Positions 27,625 through 36,265 of a stretch of DNA of 64,000 nt are shown here, one piece after another. The DNA lies in contig NZ_RKQN01000002.1 in NCBI RefSeq assembly GCF_003814555.1, positions 186,001-250,000 of the forward strand, given 5' to 3'. The notes beneath the pieces are model-generated. The model had not been told where the DNA came from. It did not search any database and saw only the letters and a list, made by a program, of their open reading frames with translations. The stretch's first letter is position 1; the number at the start of each line of letters is the position of its first letter. This DNA comes from Vulcaniibacterium tengchongense. Lineage in GTDB: Bacteria; Pseudomonadota; Gammaproteobacteria; Xanthomonadales; Xanthomonadaceae. Both the position numbers and the translations under genes were made by a program.

Positions 27625-28731
27625 CTAGCCGTGGTGCCAGGGCGTGTCGTCCGCGACCACGCGGTTGCGACCGGCGGCCTTGGCGCGGTACAGCGCCTGG
27701 TCGGCGCGGACGAACACCTGCTCGGACCAGTCGCGGCCCGGCTCGCCCATCGCCAGCCCGATCGACACCGTCAGCGGAAACGGCAGCGCCGCCTGCGCGA
27801 TGTGCCCGCGGATGCGCTCGGCGACCTGCGCCGCGTCGTCCAGGCGCGTGTCCGGCAGCAGGATCAGGAACTCCTCGCCGCCGTAACGCGCGGCGAAGTC
27901 GCCATGCCGCACCGAGGCCGCGACCGCGTCGGCGACCGCGCGCAGGGCGCGGTCGCCGAGCAGGTGGCCGTAGCGGTCGTTGACCTGCTTGAAGTGGTCG
28001 ATGTCCAGCAGCATCAGCGTGTACGGCCGCCGCGCCAGGCGCTCGGCGACCCCCGGGTCCTCGTGCAGCTGGCTCAGCGCGGTACGGTTGAGCAGGCCGG
28101 TGAGCGCGTCGTGCGTGGCGCTGTGCTGGAGCTGGTCGTGGCGCCGCTGCAGGTCCTCGCGCGAAGCCTCCAGGCGCCGCGCGAACGCCTCGCGCTCGGC
28201 CAGCAGGCGGCGCTGTTCCAGCGCGTAGCGGCGCAGTTCGAGCAGGTGCCCGGTCTGCCGCGCCAGCACGCCCAGGCCTTCGCGTTGGCCGGCGCTCAGC
28301 CGGCGCGAGCGCACGTCCATTACGCACACGGTGCCGAGCGCGTGGCCTTCCGGGCTCAGCAGCGGCATGCCGGCGTAGAAACGCACCGGCCGTCCGCCGA
28401 TGCGCAGCGGCGGCGCGGGGATCCCGGCCTGCGCGCGGAAATCCTCCACCACCAGCAGCTCGTGCGGGTTGCGGATCGCGCGGTCGCATACCGCCTCGCT
28501 GCGCGGGGTCTGCGCGTCCTCGATGCCGATCCGCGCCTTGAACCACTGCCGCTCGCGGTCGATCAGCGAGATCGCCGCCGCCGGCGTTTCGCACAGCGTC
28601 GCCGCCAGGCGCACGATGTCGTCGTAGGCCTGCTCGGGCGCGGTGTCGAGGATCGCGTACGCGTCGAGCGCGAGCTGGCGCGGCGCTTCCTCGAGCGGCG
28701 TGGCGAGCGGCAGAGGGGGGACGGCGGACAT
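27625..28731 (-). CDS. GAF-GGDEF diguanylate cyclase
   Basis: A 368-residue cytosolic protein making the second messenger cyclic di-GMP from GTP. An N-terminal GAF domain (about residues 20-165; AAISLIDRERQWFKARIGIE, PLLSPEGHALGTVCVMDVRS) is joined by a helical linker to a GGDEF domain whose active-site signature is GGEEF in RYGGEEFLILLPD. The inhibitory I-site RxxD is present exactly five residues before it (RHGD-FAARY-GGEEF), so product inhibition is expected. No EAL domain. The ligand of the GAF domain is unknown; the wording is that of GAF domains found in two-domain cyclases. Confidence 0.94.
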   Translation of the reverse strand: MSAVPPLPLATPLEEAPRQLALDAYAILDTAPEQAYDDIVRLAATLCETPAAAISLIDRERQWFKARIGIEDAQTPRSEAVCDRAIRNPHELLVVEDFRAQAGIPAPPLRIGGRPVRFYAGMPLLSPEGHALGTVCVMDVRSRRLSAGQREGLGVLARQTGHLLELRRYALEQRRLLAEREAFARRLEASREDLQRRHDQLQHSATHDALTGLLNRTALSQLHEDPGVAERLARRPYTLMLLDIDHFKQVNDRYGHLLGDRALRAVADAVAASVRHGDFAARYGGEEFLILLPDTRLDDAAQVAERIRGHIAQAALPFPLTVSIGLAMGEPGRDWSEQVFVRADQALYRAKAAGRNRVVADDTPWHHG

Positions 28732-28829
28732 GGAGAGGGGGCGCGTGCGGCCCGGTCGCGAAGTGGCGACAGGCTACTCCGGCGGCCGCGCCCGGGCCTG
28801 TGATGCACCGCACACCGTCCGGGGCGGCT

Positions 28830-29786
28830 TCAGCCGCCGGTCCGCTTCGCCTCGCGGTCGAGCCACACTTCCAGGCCTTGCGCGTTGAGCTCGATGTCGA
28901 TCGCCAGCGCCGCGCGCACCCCGGCCGCGCCGGCGCGGCTGCCGTGGGCCGCCGCGCACTCCGCGTACAGCGCCGCCAGCGCCTCGACCAGCCAGGCGTG
29001 GCGGTCCGGCCGGTCGCGCGCGGCGCGCGCCAGCGCGACCATCGCATCGACCTGCTCGATCAGCTCCGCACCGACCCGCGCGGCGTCGCCGATCCGGCCG
29101 TAGTGGGTCAGGTACATCGCGTCGGGCTCGCGCGCGCACAGCGCGCGGATCGAGGCCTTCAGCGGCTCGGGTTCGAACTGCACCGGCGAGGTGGTCGGGA
29201 TCGCGAACGGCCGGCCCTGCGCGTCGTCGAGCTCACGGTAGGACAGGCCGAAGGTGTCGCCGGTGAACCAGCTGCGGCTGCGCGCGTCCCACACGCACAG
29301 GTGGTGGCGCGCATGGCCGGGCGTGTCGGCGCACAGCAACGGGCGGCCGGCGAGCTCGACCACCGTGCCGTCGGGCGCCTCGTATACGCGCGCGGCCGGC
29401 ACCGGCACCACCTCGCCGTAGCTGCGCGCCATCTCCGCCTCGCCGTACACCGCGGTGGCGCCGGCGACCAGGCGGGCCGGGTCGACCATGTGCGCCGCGC
29501 CGCGCGGATGCACCAGCAGGCGCGCGTGCGGCAGCTCGCGCATCAACGCGCCGGCGCCGCCGGCGTGGTCGAGGTGGACATGGGTCAGGATCACCCAGTC
29601 CACCGCCTCCGCGCCCAGGCCCTGCGCCTCCAGCGCGGCGAACAGCGCCGGCAGCGCATGGCGGGTGCCGCAATCGACGAACGCGGCGCGGCCGTTCTCG
29701 ACGATCAGGTAGGCGGCGTCGAACCGCGGGCGCTGGAAGCCGGTGTCGATGGTGACGATGCCGTGCGCGGCGTGCGCGGGATCCAT
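28830..29786 (-). CDS. MBL-fold metallo-hydrolase
   Basis: A 318-residue metallo-beta-lactamase-fold hydrolase. The zinc motif HxHxDH is in ILTHVHLDHAGGAGALMRE at about residue 70; the third His is in CADTPGHARHHLCVWD and the bridging Asp in SWFTGDTFGLSYRELD. The N-terminus GIVTIDTGFQRPRFDAAYLI and the extended C-terminal helical part (about residues 200-310) fit a family of standalone MBL proteins often next to housekeeping genes; the substrate is not known. Separate transcription unit, 98 bases from the cyclase start. Confidence 0.88.
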   Translation of the reverse strand: MDPAHAAHGIVTIDTGFQRPRFDAAYLIVENGRAAFVDCGTRHALPALFAALEAQGLGAEAVDWVILTHVHLDHAGGAGALMRELPHARLLVHPRGAAHMVDPARLVAGATAVYGEAEMARSYGEVVPVPAARVYEAPDGTVVELAGRPLLCADTPGHARHHLCVWDARSRSWFTGDTFGLSYRELDDAQGRPFAIPTTSPVQFEPEPLKASIRALCAREPDAMYLTHYGRIGDAARVGAELIEQVDAMVALARAARDRPDRHAWLVEALAALYAECAAAHGSRAGAAGVRAALAIDIELNAQGLEVWLDREAKRTGG

Positions 29787-29868
29787 GAGGGCGCTCCTGG
29801 AGGCGATCGGAGCTCCAGTCTAGGCAGCGCCGGCGCGACGGACGATGCCGCTTTGGTCGATTCGCCCG

Positions 29869-30234
29869 TCAGTAGAGCAGGCACGACGTGCGCGCCGACA
29901 GCAGCCATGCCAGCAGCCACCCCAGCGCGAACAGGATCGGCAGCGCCAGCGCGCCGACCGCGCCCGCGCGCGCCAACCGCCGCGCCGGCCGCAGCACGAG
30001 GTGGAGCGCCGCCGCCAGCACCGGCCACAGCAAGGCCGAGGCCGGCAGGAGCAGCACCGGCAGGAGCAGCATCAGCAGCGCGAAGCCGTGGTGCTCGCCG
30101 GGCTGCGTGCAGGCGTGGGCGTAGTAGCCGTCCAGGGCCGCGTACGGCCACAGCAGCGCCAGCGACAGGCAGAGCAGGGCGCCGGCCGATGCGCGCAGCG
30201 CGCGCCTGCCCGGCGGCGGCCCGGAGCCGGTCAT
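29869..30234 (-). CDS. Small membrane protein, third gene of the trpS transcript
   Basis: A 121-residue protein with four predicted hydrophobic helices, starting MTGSGPPPGRRALRASAGAL and ending LLSARTSCLLY. I recognise no family; the internal HACTQPGEHHGF loop with two His and a Cys between helices 1 and 2 is the only polar patch of note. Its ATG overlaps the stop of the 108-residue membrane protein by four bases (ATGA), which itself overlaps trpS in the same way, so translation of the three is coupled. Confidence 0.72.
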   Translation of the reverse strand: MTGSGPPPGRRALRASAGALLCLSLALLWPYAALDGYYAHACTQPGEHHGFALLMLLLPVLLLPASALLWPVLAAALHLVLRPARRLARAGAVGALALPILFALGWLLAWLLSARTSCLLY

Positions 30235-30557
30235 CGCCGGGCTCCGCCGTCGCGCCCGCGCAGCCAGCGCCGGCGCACGAACACGGCCACCGCCAGCACC
30301 AGCAGGAACACGCCGTAGGCCACCGAAGTGGCCAGGATCTGCGGCCACAGCCGCCCGTAGGCGCGGTCGGCGTAGCCCAGCGCCCAGCCGTTGGCGGCGA
30401 CGAACGCGGCCAGCGCCAGCGCCAGCGCGACCGCGTCGAAGCGCCGCCGCGCCACCGTGCGCGGCCGGCGCGGGAACAGCCAGAACAGCGCGCCGAGCAC
30501 CGCCAGCCACGGCAGGAACAGGATCAGCGCCAGGTTCGCCTCGACCAGCGGGCTCAT
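30231..30557 (-). CDS. Small membrane protein coupled to trpS
   Basis: A 108-residue protein with about three hydrophobic segments: LALILFLPWLAVLGALFWLF near the start, a middle helix AVALALALAAFVAANGWALG, and a C-terminal VAYGVFLLVLAVAVFVRRRW. The many Arg residues at the end fit an inside C-terminus. No known family is evident. Starts within the trpS stop (ATGA) and overlaps the following small membrane protein likewise. Confidence 0.72.
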   Translation of the reverse strand: MSPLVEANLALILFLPWLAVLGALFWLFPRRPRTVARRRFDAVALALALAAFVAANGWALGYADRAYGRLWPQILATSVAYGVFLLVLAVAVFVRRRWLRGRDGGARR

Positions 30558-31885
30558 GCGTCTTCCGCGACGAGTCGCGCCAGCGCCTCGGCCAGCTCGT
30601 CGAGGGTCGCGTCCTCGAGCAGGCGCCCGACCACGGCCTCGCCCAGGCGCACCGCGCCGTCCTCGGCACGATGCAGCGCCGCGCCGCCGTCGCGCTTGAG
30701 CGCGGCGATCAGCTCGCCGGCGGTGCGCGCCGATTCGTGGCCGACGCTCTGCAGCAGGGCGCGCTCGCCGGCGACCAGCTTGAAGTAGAAGCGGCCGTCG
30801 CGCTCGCGGTACTGCTTGAACACCGGCGCCGCCGCCTTGCCCTGCGGCTTGTGCGCGCCGCCGCGCTGCCCGGCCAGAGCCAGGTCGCGCAGGCCAACCG
30901 CCTCGCGCAGCGCGCGCAGGCGCGGCGCGGCGTAGCGCTCGCGCAGGCGCTGCGCGCCGGCGCGCAGGATCGCCTCGATCTTCGCCGGCTCGGCGATCAG
31001 CGCCTCGTACTTCTCGCGCAGCGGCGCGACCTCGGCGTCGATGCGCTCGAACAGCGCCTGCTTGGCCTCGCCCCAGGCGATGCCGGCGGCGAACGCGCCC
31101 CGCATCGCCTCGGTCTCCTCGGCGCTGGCGAAGGCCTGGTAGAGCTGGAACACGTTGGAGCTCCCGGCATCCTTCGGCTCGCCCGGCGCGCGCGAGTCGG
31201 TGACGATCGAGTAGATCAGCTTCCTCAGCGTCTCGCGCGGCGCGAACAGCGGGATGACGTTGTCGTAGCTCTTGCTCATCTTGCGCCCGTCCAGGCCCGG
31301 CAGCGTGGCCACGTGCTCCTCGATCGCCGCCTCCGGCAGCACGAAGTGCTCGCCGTAGAGATGGTTGAAGCGCTGGCCGAAGTCGCGCGCCATCTCGATG
31401 TGCTGGATCTGGTCGCGGCCCACCGGCACCTTGTGCGCGCCGAACAGCAGGATGTCCGCGGCCATCAGCACCGGGTACATGAAGAGCCCGGCGCTGATCC
31501 CGGCGTCGTCGTCCTCGCCGGCCTCACGGTTCTTGTCCACCGCCGCCTTGTAGGCGTGGGCGCGGTTGAGGAGGCCCTTGCCGGCGACGCAGGTCAGCAG
31601 CCAGGTCAGTTCCGGGATCTCGGGAATGTCGCTCTGGCGATAGAACCAGACCTTGTCCGGGTCCAGGCCGCAGGCCAGCCAGGTCGCGGCGATCTCCAGC
31701 GTCGAGCGTTGCACCCGCGCCGGCTCCTGCACCTTGATCAGCGCATGGTAGTCGGCGAGGAAGTAGAAGCTCTCCACGCCCGGCGCGCGGCTGGCGGCCA
31801 CGGCCGGGCGGATCGCGCCGACGTAGTTGCCCAGGTGCGGCGTGCCCGAGGTGGTGATGCCGGTGAGGACGCGGGTGGGGCTCAT
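30554..31885 (-). CDS. trpS: Tryptophanyl-tRNA synthetase with C-terminal extension
   Basis: Charges tRNA-Trp. The 443-residue protein has the class I signatures: TSGTPHLGNYVGAIRPAV (HIGH-type) near residue 10 and DGRKMSKSYDNVIPLF (KMSKS) near 215. Bacterial TrpRS normally ends near 335 residues; here about 100 extra residues follow, including a Lys/Gly linker and a compact part PVFKQYRERDGRFYFKLVAG that looks like the small YegP/DUF1508-type fold (FELY-K-GEYRFRLKA pattern). Start ATG at 31885 (MSPTRVLTGITTSGTPHLG). Two membrane-protein genes follow with 4-base overlaps. Confidence 0.96.
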   Translation of the reverse strand: MSPTRVLTGITTSGTPHLGNYVGAIRPAVAASRAPGVESFYFLADYHALIKVQEPARVQRSTLEIAATWLACGLDPDKVWFYRQSDIPEIPELTWLLTCVAGKGLLNRAHAYKAAVDKNREAGEDDDAGISAGLFMYPVLMAADILLFGAHKVPVGRDQIQHIEMARDFGQRFNHLYGEHFVLPEAAIEEHVATLPGLDGRKMSKSYDNVIPLFAPRETLRKLIYSIVTDSRAPGEPKDAGSSNVFQLYQAFASAEETEAMRGAFAAGIAWGEAKQALFERIDAEVAPLREKYEALIAEPAKIEAILRAGAQRLRERYAAPRLRALREAVGLRDLALAGQRGGAHKPQGKAAAPVFKQYRERDGRFYFKLVAGERALLQSVGHESARTAGELIAALKRDGGAALHRAEDGAVRLGEAVVGRLLEDATLDELAEALARLVAEDA

Positions 31886-31991
31886 GCGAAGCGGAAGCGG
31901 AGAAAACGGCCCCACAGTGTACCCGCCCGGGCAACCCCGCCCGTGCCGCCGGCGCGTTTGCATGGCCTGTCCCCTCGCGGAGTCCGCCGCC

Positions 31992-32771
31992 ATGCCACGC
32001 CTGCTCTCCCGCCTCGCCGCCCTGCTGCTCGCCTGGTCCGCCTGCGTTCCGCTGGGCGCGCGGCCGCGGGTCGAACTGGAGGTGGTCGACCGCGACGCCG
32101 GCCGCGCGCTGGCGCAGGTCGCGCACCGCGGGCAGCGCTGGATCGCCGCCGCGCCCGGACACCGCTATGCGGTCCGCCTGCGCAACGCCGGCCCGGAGCG
32201 GGTGCTGGTGGTGTTGTCGGTGGACGGGGTCAATGCGCTCACCGGGCAGACCGCGCACCCCGCGCAGGCCGGCTACGTGCTCGGCCCCTGGCAGCGCGCG
32301 GAGATTCCCGGCTGGCGCAAGTCGCTGGACGAGGTCGCGCAATTCGTCTTCGCCGACGTGGCGGCGAGCTACGCCGCGCGCACCGGCCAGCCGGAGAACG
32401 TCGGCGTGATCGGCATGGCCGTGTTCGCCGAGGCGCGGGACGCGGATGCCCGCATCCCGGCACCCGGACCGCCGGCGTCGGTGGCGCGGGAATCCGCGCG
32501 GCCGTCCGGCGCCGGCGCGGCGGCCGCGGCCGATGCGCTCCGCGCGTCCCGGCAATCGCTCGGCACCGCGCACGGCGCGCGCGAATGGTCGCCGATCGCC
32601 ACCACCGGCTTCGTCCGCGCCAGCCGCCGTCCGGCGCAGATGCTGGAGCTGCGCTACGACGACGCGGCCGCGTTGCTCGCGCGGGGCGTGCCGCTCGTCC
32701 CGCCGCATCCGCGCGAGATACCCGGGGACCGCCCGCGCGCGTTCCCGGTCGGCTTCGTGCCCGACCCGTAG
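31992..32771 (+). CDS. Secreted hypothetical protein
   Basis: A 259-residue protein with a Sec signal (MPRLLSRLAALLLAWSACVP, cleavage near residue 24) and then VELEVVDRDAGRALAQVAHRG, GHRYAVRLRNAGPERVLVVL and SVDGVNALTGQTAHPAQAGY. A later HAREWSPIATTGFVRASRRP-like part precedes a helical/irregular C-terminus. The central domain reads like a beta-rich fold with a conserved VDGVNxxTG motif, but I cannot assign a function. Divergent from trpS by 106 bases. Confidence 0.8.
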   Translation: MPRLLSRLAALLLAWSACVPLGARPRVELEVVDRDAGRALAQVAHRGQRWIAAAPGHRYAVRLRNAGPERVLVVLSVDGVNALTGQTAHPAQAGYVLGPWQRAEIPGWRKSLDEVAQFVFADVAASYAARTGQPENVGVIGMAVFAEARDADARIPAPGPPASVARESARPSGAGAAAAADALRASRQSLGTAHGAREWSPIATTGFVRASRRPAQMLELRYDDAAALLARGVPLVPPHPREIPGDRPRAFPVGFVPDP

Positions 32772-32919
32772 AGGCGGCGGGTCGCCCGGCGAGCGCCGGC
32801 CCGCGCCGGCGCGGGCCGCGCGCTTCGCGGAGAACCGCCGCGTCCGCGGATGCGCCGCCCGCGCGCGCAGCGCACCGGCGCGGCGAACGGCGGCCCCGGG
32901 CCCGCGCGCAGCGCGCCGC

Positions 32920-32952
32920 CCCGCAAAAGAAACGGGCCGGCAGGGCCGGCCC
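32920..32952 (-). terminator. Intrinsic terminator downstream of the CsbD-like gene
   Basis: GGGCCGGC (32934-32941) pairs with GCCGGCCC (32945-32952) over a 3-base loop; on the minus strand the stem is followed by GTTTCTTTTG. It is about 95 bases after the CsbD-like stop codon. Confidence 0.7.
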
Positions 32953-33046
32953 GATCTCCTCGTCTTTCCTCGGTTCTTCCACCCGCCGCCGGCGCGCGCC
33001 GCGGCCGGAGGATCGCTCCGGCCCCGACGGCGCGCGCCGCCGCGTG

Positions 33047-33247
33047 TCAGTTCAGCGTCTTCTCGAACTCGCGCACCTCGCGCTCGGCCCGCTCGCGCTC
33101 CCAGCCGTAGCGCTCCTGCAGCTTGCCGGCCAGGTATTCGGCGTTGCCTTCGCTCACGTCGAACACGTCGTCGGTCAGATCGCCCCAACGGGCCTTGGCC
33201 TGGCCTTTGATCTGGTTCCATTTGCCCGCGATGATGTCTCTGTTCAT
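33047..33247 (-). CDS. CsbD family stress protein
   Basis: A 66-residue protein beginning [20 protein letters not shown], the classic CsbD opening, and continuing [21 protein letters not shown]. CsbD/YjbJ proteins are abundant under general stress in many bacteria; biochemical role unknown. Length matches the family. It is encoded apart from the next genes but on the same strand as two entericidin-like lipoproteins 180 to 670 bases away, a grouping of small stress-type genes. Confidence 0.93.
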   Translation of the reverse strand: MNRDIIAGKWNQIKGQAKARWGDLTDDVFDVSEGNAEYLAGKLQERYGWERERAEREVREFEKTLN

Positions 33248-33374
33248 GCTGCTTCCTCGGTGGCGCGGCGCTCTCGCCGCTTCGTCGCGCTCAGCATGGC
33301 GCCCCGTGCATTCGTTCCAGGTCAGGATTGCGTTAGCCGCGCCTCGACGTAGGTGAACGCTTCAGCGCGCGGCG

Positions 33375-33405
33375 ACGAAAAAGGCCGGATCGCTCCGGCC
33401 TTTTC
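33375..33405. terminator. Bidirectional intrinsic terminator
   Basis: AAAAGGCCGGA (33379-33389) pairs with TCCGGCCTTTT (33394-33404), 4-base loop, with A-runs on one side and T-runs on the other in both directions. It ends 20 bases before the first entericidin-like gene and serves that minus-strand transcript. Confidence 0.88.
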
Positions 33406-33423
33406 GCGTGACGCCGCGGCGCC

Positions 33424-33576
33424 TCAGCAGTTGCCGTCCTTGCAGTCCTCGGCCGTCTCCTCGACCTTCTCGCCGGCGGACTGCACGTCCTTGCCGGCGC
33501 CGGCGACGGTGTTGCACGCCGTCAGCACGCCCGTCGAGAACAGGGCCAGCAGCATCAGGGCCAACAAACGCTTCAT
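33424..33576 (-). CDS. Entericidin-like lipoprotein (copy 1)
   Basis: A 50-residue lipoprotein of the entericidin A/B (EcnAB) family: hydrophobic signal MKRLLALMLLALFSTGVLTA with the lipobox ending in Cys21, then NTVAGAGKDVQSAGEKVEET and a distinctive tail AEDCKDGNC with two further Cys. Entericidins are small envelope lipoproteins linked to stationary phase or envelope stress; the toxin-antidote view from E. coli need not apply here. ATG at 33576 chosen because it starts the signal peptide and is preceded by GGAGAG. Confidence 0.88.
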   Translation of the reverse strand: MKRLLALMLLALFSTGVLTACNTVAGAGKDVQSAGEKVEETAEDCKDGNC

Positions 33577-33725
33577 GGGACTCTCCTTTCGGAAGTGACG
33601 GGTGTCGGGCGGAACCCGCCTGCGGCGGGGTCGCGGTCGCATGACACGCGAGCCGCCGTGAAGCGGACGTGGAATCGGGGCGCCCGGCACGGCCGCGGTT
33701 CAGCCTCCCGGCGCGCCGCGCGGGC

Positions 33726-33752
33726 ACGAAAAAGGCCGGACGGGCCGGCCTT
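33726..33752 (-). terminator. Intrinsic terminator of entericidin-like copy 2
   Basis: AAGGCCGG (33732-33739) pairs with CCGGCCTT (33745-33752), followed on the minus strand by TTTTTC. It is 34 bases after the stop of the second entericidin-like gene. Confidence 0.82.
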
Positions 33753-33785
33753 CTTCGATGCGCCCGCGGGGGGGGCCGCGGTGGC

Positions 33786-33917
33786 TTACTTCTTGGCCGA
33801 GTCCTCGACCTTCTCGCCGAGCTTCTGCACGTCCTTGCCCACACCTTCGACGGTATTGCAGGCGGACAGCGCGAGCGAGAACGAGGCCAGCAGCAGCACG
33901 GCGATCAGACGCTTCAT
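33786..33917 (-). CDS. Entericidin-like lipoprotein (copy 2)
   Basis: A 43-residue entericidin-type lipoprotein, MKRLIAVLLLASFSLALSAC then NTVEGVGKDVQKLGEKVEDS, ending AKK. It lacks the Cys-rich tail of copy 1. Two starts are possible, ATG at 33923 or 33917; AGGAG lies directly against the first ATG but six bases before the second, so 33917 is preferred. Copy 1 is 209 bases downstream with a separate terminator between them, so each is its own unit. Confidence 0.87.
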   Translation of the reverse strand: MKRLIAVLLLASFSLALSACNTVEGVGKDVQKLGEKVEDSAKK

Positions 33918-34035
33918 GTTCATCTCCTGATGTCTCTGTGAAAGCGGTTGCGCGGGCGACGCGCAACGGCCGCCCACTATCGCATGGCGGACGGGCGCCT
34001 GGCAGCGGGTGCGGCCGGGCCGGCGCCTGCGGCGC

Positions 34036-34959
34036 TCAGTCGCGCATCAGCGTGGACTTGCCGAACAGGCTCTCGACCAGGTCCACCGCCAGCTTGGCGG
34101 TGCGGTTGCGCTTGTCGATGATCGGGTTGAGCTCGACGATGTCCAGCGACCCCATGCGCCCGGTGTCGGCGATCATCTCCATCACCAGTTGCGCCTCGCG
34201 GTAGTTCGGCCCGCCCGGCACCCGGGTGCCGACGCCGGGGGCGATGGCCGGGTCGAGGAAGTCGACGTCGAAGCTGACGTGCAGGTGGGTGTCCGCGTCG
34301 ACGCCTTCCAGCGCCTCCTCCATCGCCCGCTTCATCCCGACCTCGTCGATGTAGCGCATGTCGTAGACGTCCAGGCCGTATTCCTTGACCAGGCGCTTCT
34401 CGCCCTCGTCGACCGAGCGGATGCCGATCTGGCGGATCTCGTCGGGCCGCACCGCCGGGGCCGCGCCGCCCAGCCGGGTCAGCGCGTCGGGGCCGAGCCC
34501 GCACAGGCACGCCACCGGCATGCCGTGCAGGTTACCCGACGGCGTCACCTGCGAGGTGTTGAAGTCGGCGTGCGCGTCCAGCCACAGCACGCGCAGGCGC
34601 TTGCCGGTCCCGCGGCAATGCCGCGCCACCGCGGTGATCGAACCCAGGCCGAGGCAGTGGTCGCCGCCGAGCAGGATCGGCATGCGCCCGAGGTCGAGTT
34701 CCGCCGCGACCGCTTCCATCACCGCGCGGTTCCAGGCCACCACCTCGGCGAGGTGGCGGTAGCCCTCGACCGGCTTCTGCCAGGGGTTGCGCGGGCCGTC
34801 GAGATTGCCGCGGTCGATCACGTCGATGCCGCGCGCCTCCAAGGCTTCCCCCAGACCGGCGATGCGCAGGGCCTCGGGGCCGAGCCGCGCGCCGCGGTGC
34901 CCCGCGCCGACGTCGGTCGGCGCGCCGATCAACGAAACCGGGGGATAACTGCGAGCCAT
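34036..34959 (-). CDS. rocF: Arginase
   Basis: Hydrolyses L-arginine to ornithine and urea with a binuclear manganese site. The 307-residue ureohydrolase shows SLIGAPTDVGAGHRGARLGP at the start, GGDHCLGLGSITAVA (metal His; Cys where Ser is common), WLDAHADFNT, and SFDVDFLDPAIAPGVGTRVPGG with the last metal Asp residues, then LDIVELNPIID. The ATG at 34959 has a strong AGGAGG eight bases upstream. Alternative ureohydrolases such as agmatinase are less likely because the N-terminus and GVGTxVPGGxxYRE match arginases. Confidence 0.94.
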   Translation of the reverse strand: MARSYPPVSLIGAPTDVGAGHRGARLGPEALRIAGLGEALEARGIDVIDRGNLDGPRNPWQKPVEGYRHLAEVVAWNRAVMEAVAAELDLGRMPILLGGDHCLGLGSITAVARHCRGTGKRLRVLWLDAHADFNTSQVTPSGNLHGMPVACLCGLGPDALTRLGGAAPAVRPDEIRQIGIRSVDEGEKRLVKEYGLDVYDMRYIDEVGMKRAMEEALEGVDADTHLHVSFDVDFLDPAIAPGVGTRVPGGPNYREAQLVMEMIADTGRMGSLDIVELNPIIDKRNRTAKLAVDLVESLFGKSTLMRD

Positions 34960-35404
34960 TCGGCGAACCTCCTGCGTGGCCGGCGCTGCGCGCGGCAATG
35001 CGCAAGGATAACGCCGCCGCCGGGACCGGCGCATGCGCACGCGGCCCGGACGCGGATGCTCGCGTCCGGTGCGCGATGCGAAGCACGCGGCGAGCGCGGC
35101 GCGATGTCCCTCGCCGCGCGGTCGGGCCATGGCCGTCCCCGCGGCCTGCGGCGGCGCGGTGGCGACGGACGTGCGCGCGGCCTTCGCGGTGCGACGCCAC
35201 CTGGGCGCGGCAGGACGTCGCCGTTTCGCGCGCGCTTCATCGCCGCGCCGGGCCGCGTCCGGAGCCCGATCCGCCCCCGAGGCGGGGCGGCGGCCCGGGC
35301 GCTGCGCGCCAGCCGTTCCGTTCGCCGCGGCGGCAGGCGCCCGCGGCGCCGGGACGCGGCCGCGCGATGCGCGGCACAGGGGCCGAAGCTCGCGCGCCGC
35401 GGGC
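34960..35404. other. Gap without a recognisable gene
   Basis: 445 bases upstream of arginase. Apart from the arginase ribosome binding site I see only GC-rich, low-structure sequence. All six frames have openings but codon content does not look like a protein. Confidence 0.5.
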
Positions 35405-35611
35405 TCAGGCCGAAAGCGCGCCGCGCGGGCGGCCCGGCGGCCGCTCGCCGGCCGGCCGCAACCCCGCCTGCCCTTCGCAGTCCTTGCCGAGCGCCCAACT
35501 GAAGGCGTCCCACAGCAGTTCGCGGACCGCCTCGGGCTCGTCCTGCAGTTCGCGCGCGCGCAGGTATCGCTCGAATTCGCGCCGCGCCTGGCTTTCGTCT
35601 TCGGGACGCAT
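35405..35611 (-). CDS. Small conserved-looking protein, 68 residues
   Basis: Begins MRPEDESQARREFERYLRAR and continues ELQDEPEAVRELLWDAFSWA, a charged amphipathic helical part with LGKDCEGQAGLRP after it; the last 20 residues are Pro/Arg/Gly-rich and may be tail. The composition (acidic/Arg helices, Trp-containing) is protein-like, in contrast to the neighbouring gaps. GGGAGG-like sequence precedes the ATG. Function unknown; no domain recognised. Confidence 0.6.
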   Translation of the reverse strand: MRPEDESQARREFERYLRARELQDEPEAVRELLWDAFSWALGKDCEGQAGLRPAGERPPGRPRGALSA

Positions 35612-36265
35612 GGCCGTCCTCCCGCTTCGTCCCCTGCACCGCCACCCTAGCGGCGGTTCGCGTAACCGATGTGACAGCGCGCACGGCGATGCCCCGCGCG
35701 CCTGGAACCGGCCGGCAGCGCGATCCCGGCCGCATCGCGGCGCGCCACCTTTCGTAGCCGCGATCGCGTCCGCTTCGGCCCGGCGCCCTTCGCGACAAGC
35801 CCGTTTTGGGCCGGCGACGTTCGCGCCGGCGCTCGTGTCCCGCCTCGGCCCGCGCCCGGCAGCGCGCATCCGCCTCGCCCGCCGCGGGCGTCGCTACGCC
35901 CGGCGATCCCTCCTCCGGAACGTCGCCTCGCCCCGCTGCGGATCGTGGGCGACGCGAACGCGACCTCGGTGGACGCGACGGCGGCGCCCGCGGCAGGATC
36001 GAGCGTCCGCACGGCGCCATCGCGGCGCGGCGACGCGGGATGCCGCCCGCACCGCTTGGGGGCGCGCTGCGTCCGCGTTCACGACCGAGCCTGTAGGATG
36101 TCGCGGCAATCCGCCGTTCCTTCCGCGTTCCGCTCGCCCCTCCGGGGTCGCTCGCCTCGCTCCCTTCCACGTCTCGCCCCACCGGGGCCGTTCCGGAGCG
36201 CCGATGCCCAGCCCGTCCGATCCGTACCGCCGCACGCACCGCCTCGCCCGCCGAGCGGATCCGGC
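35612..36265. other. 654-base gap without a recognisable gene
   Basis: Very GC-rich sequence with long overlapping frames on both strands, none giving protein-like composition, ribosome binding site and plausible start together. It separates minus-strand arginase-side genes from plus-strand YkgJ-side genes and should hold the promoters of both; I see no strong hexamer pair. Confidence 0.5.

Noticed and set aside
35612-36265. Overlapping frames in the 654-base gap as genes
   Set aside because: None has a ribosome binding site, protein-like composition or recognisable motif.
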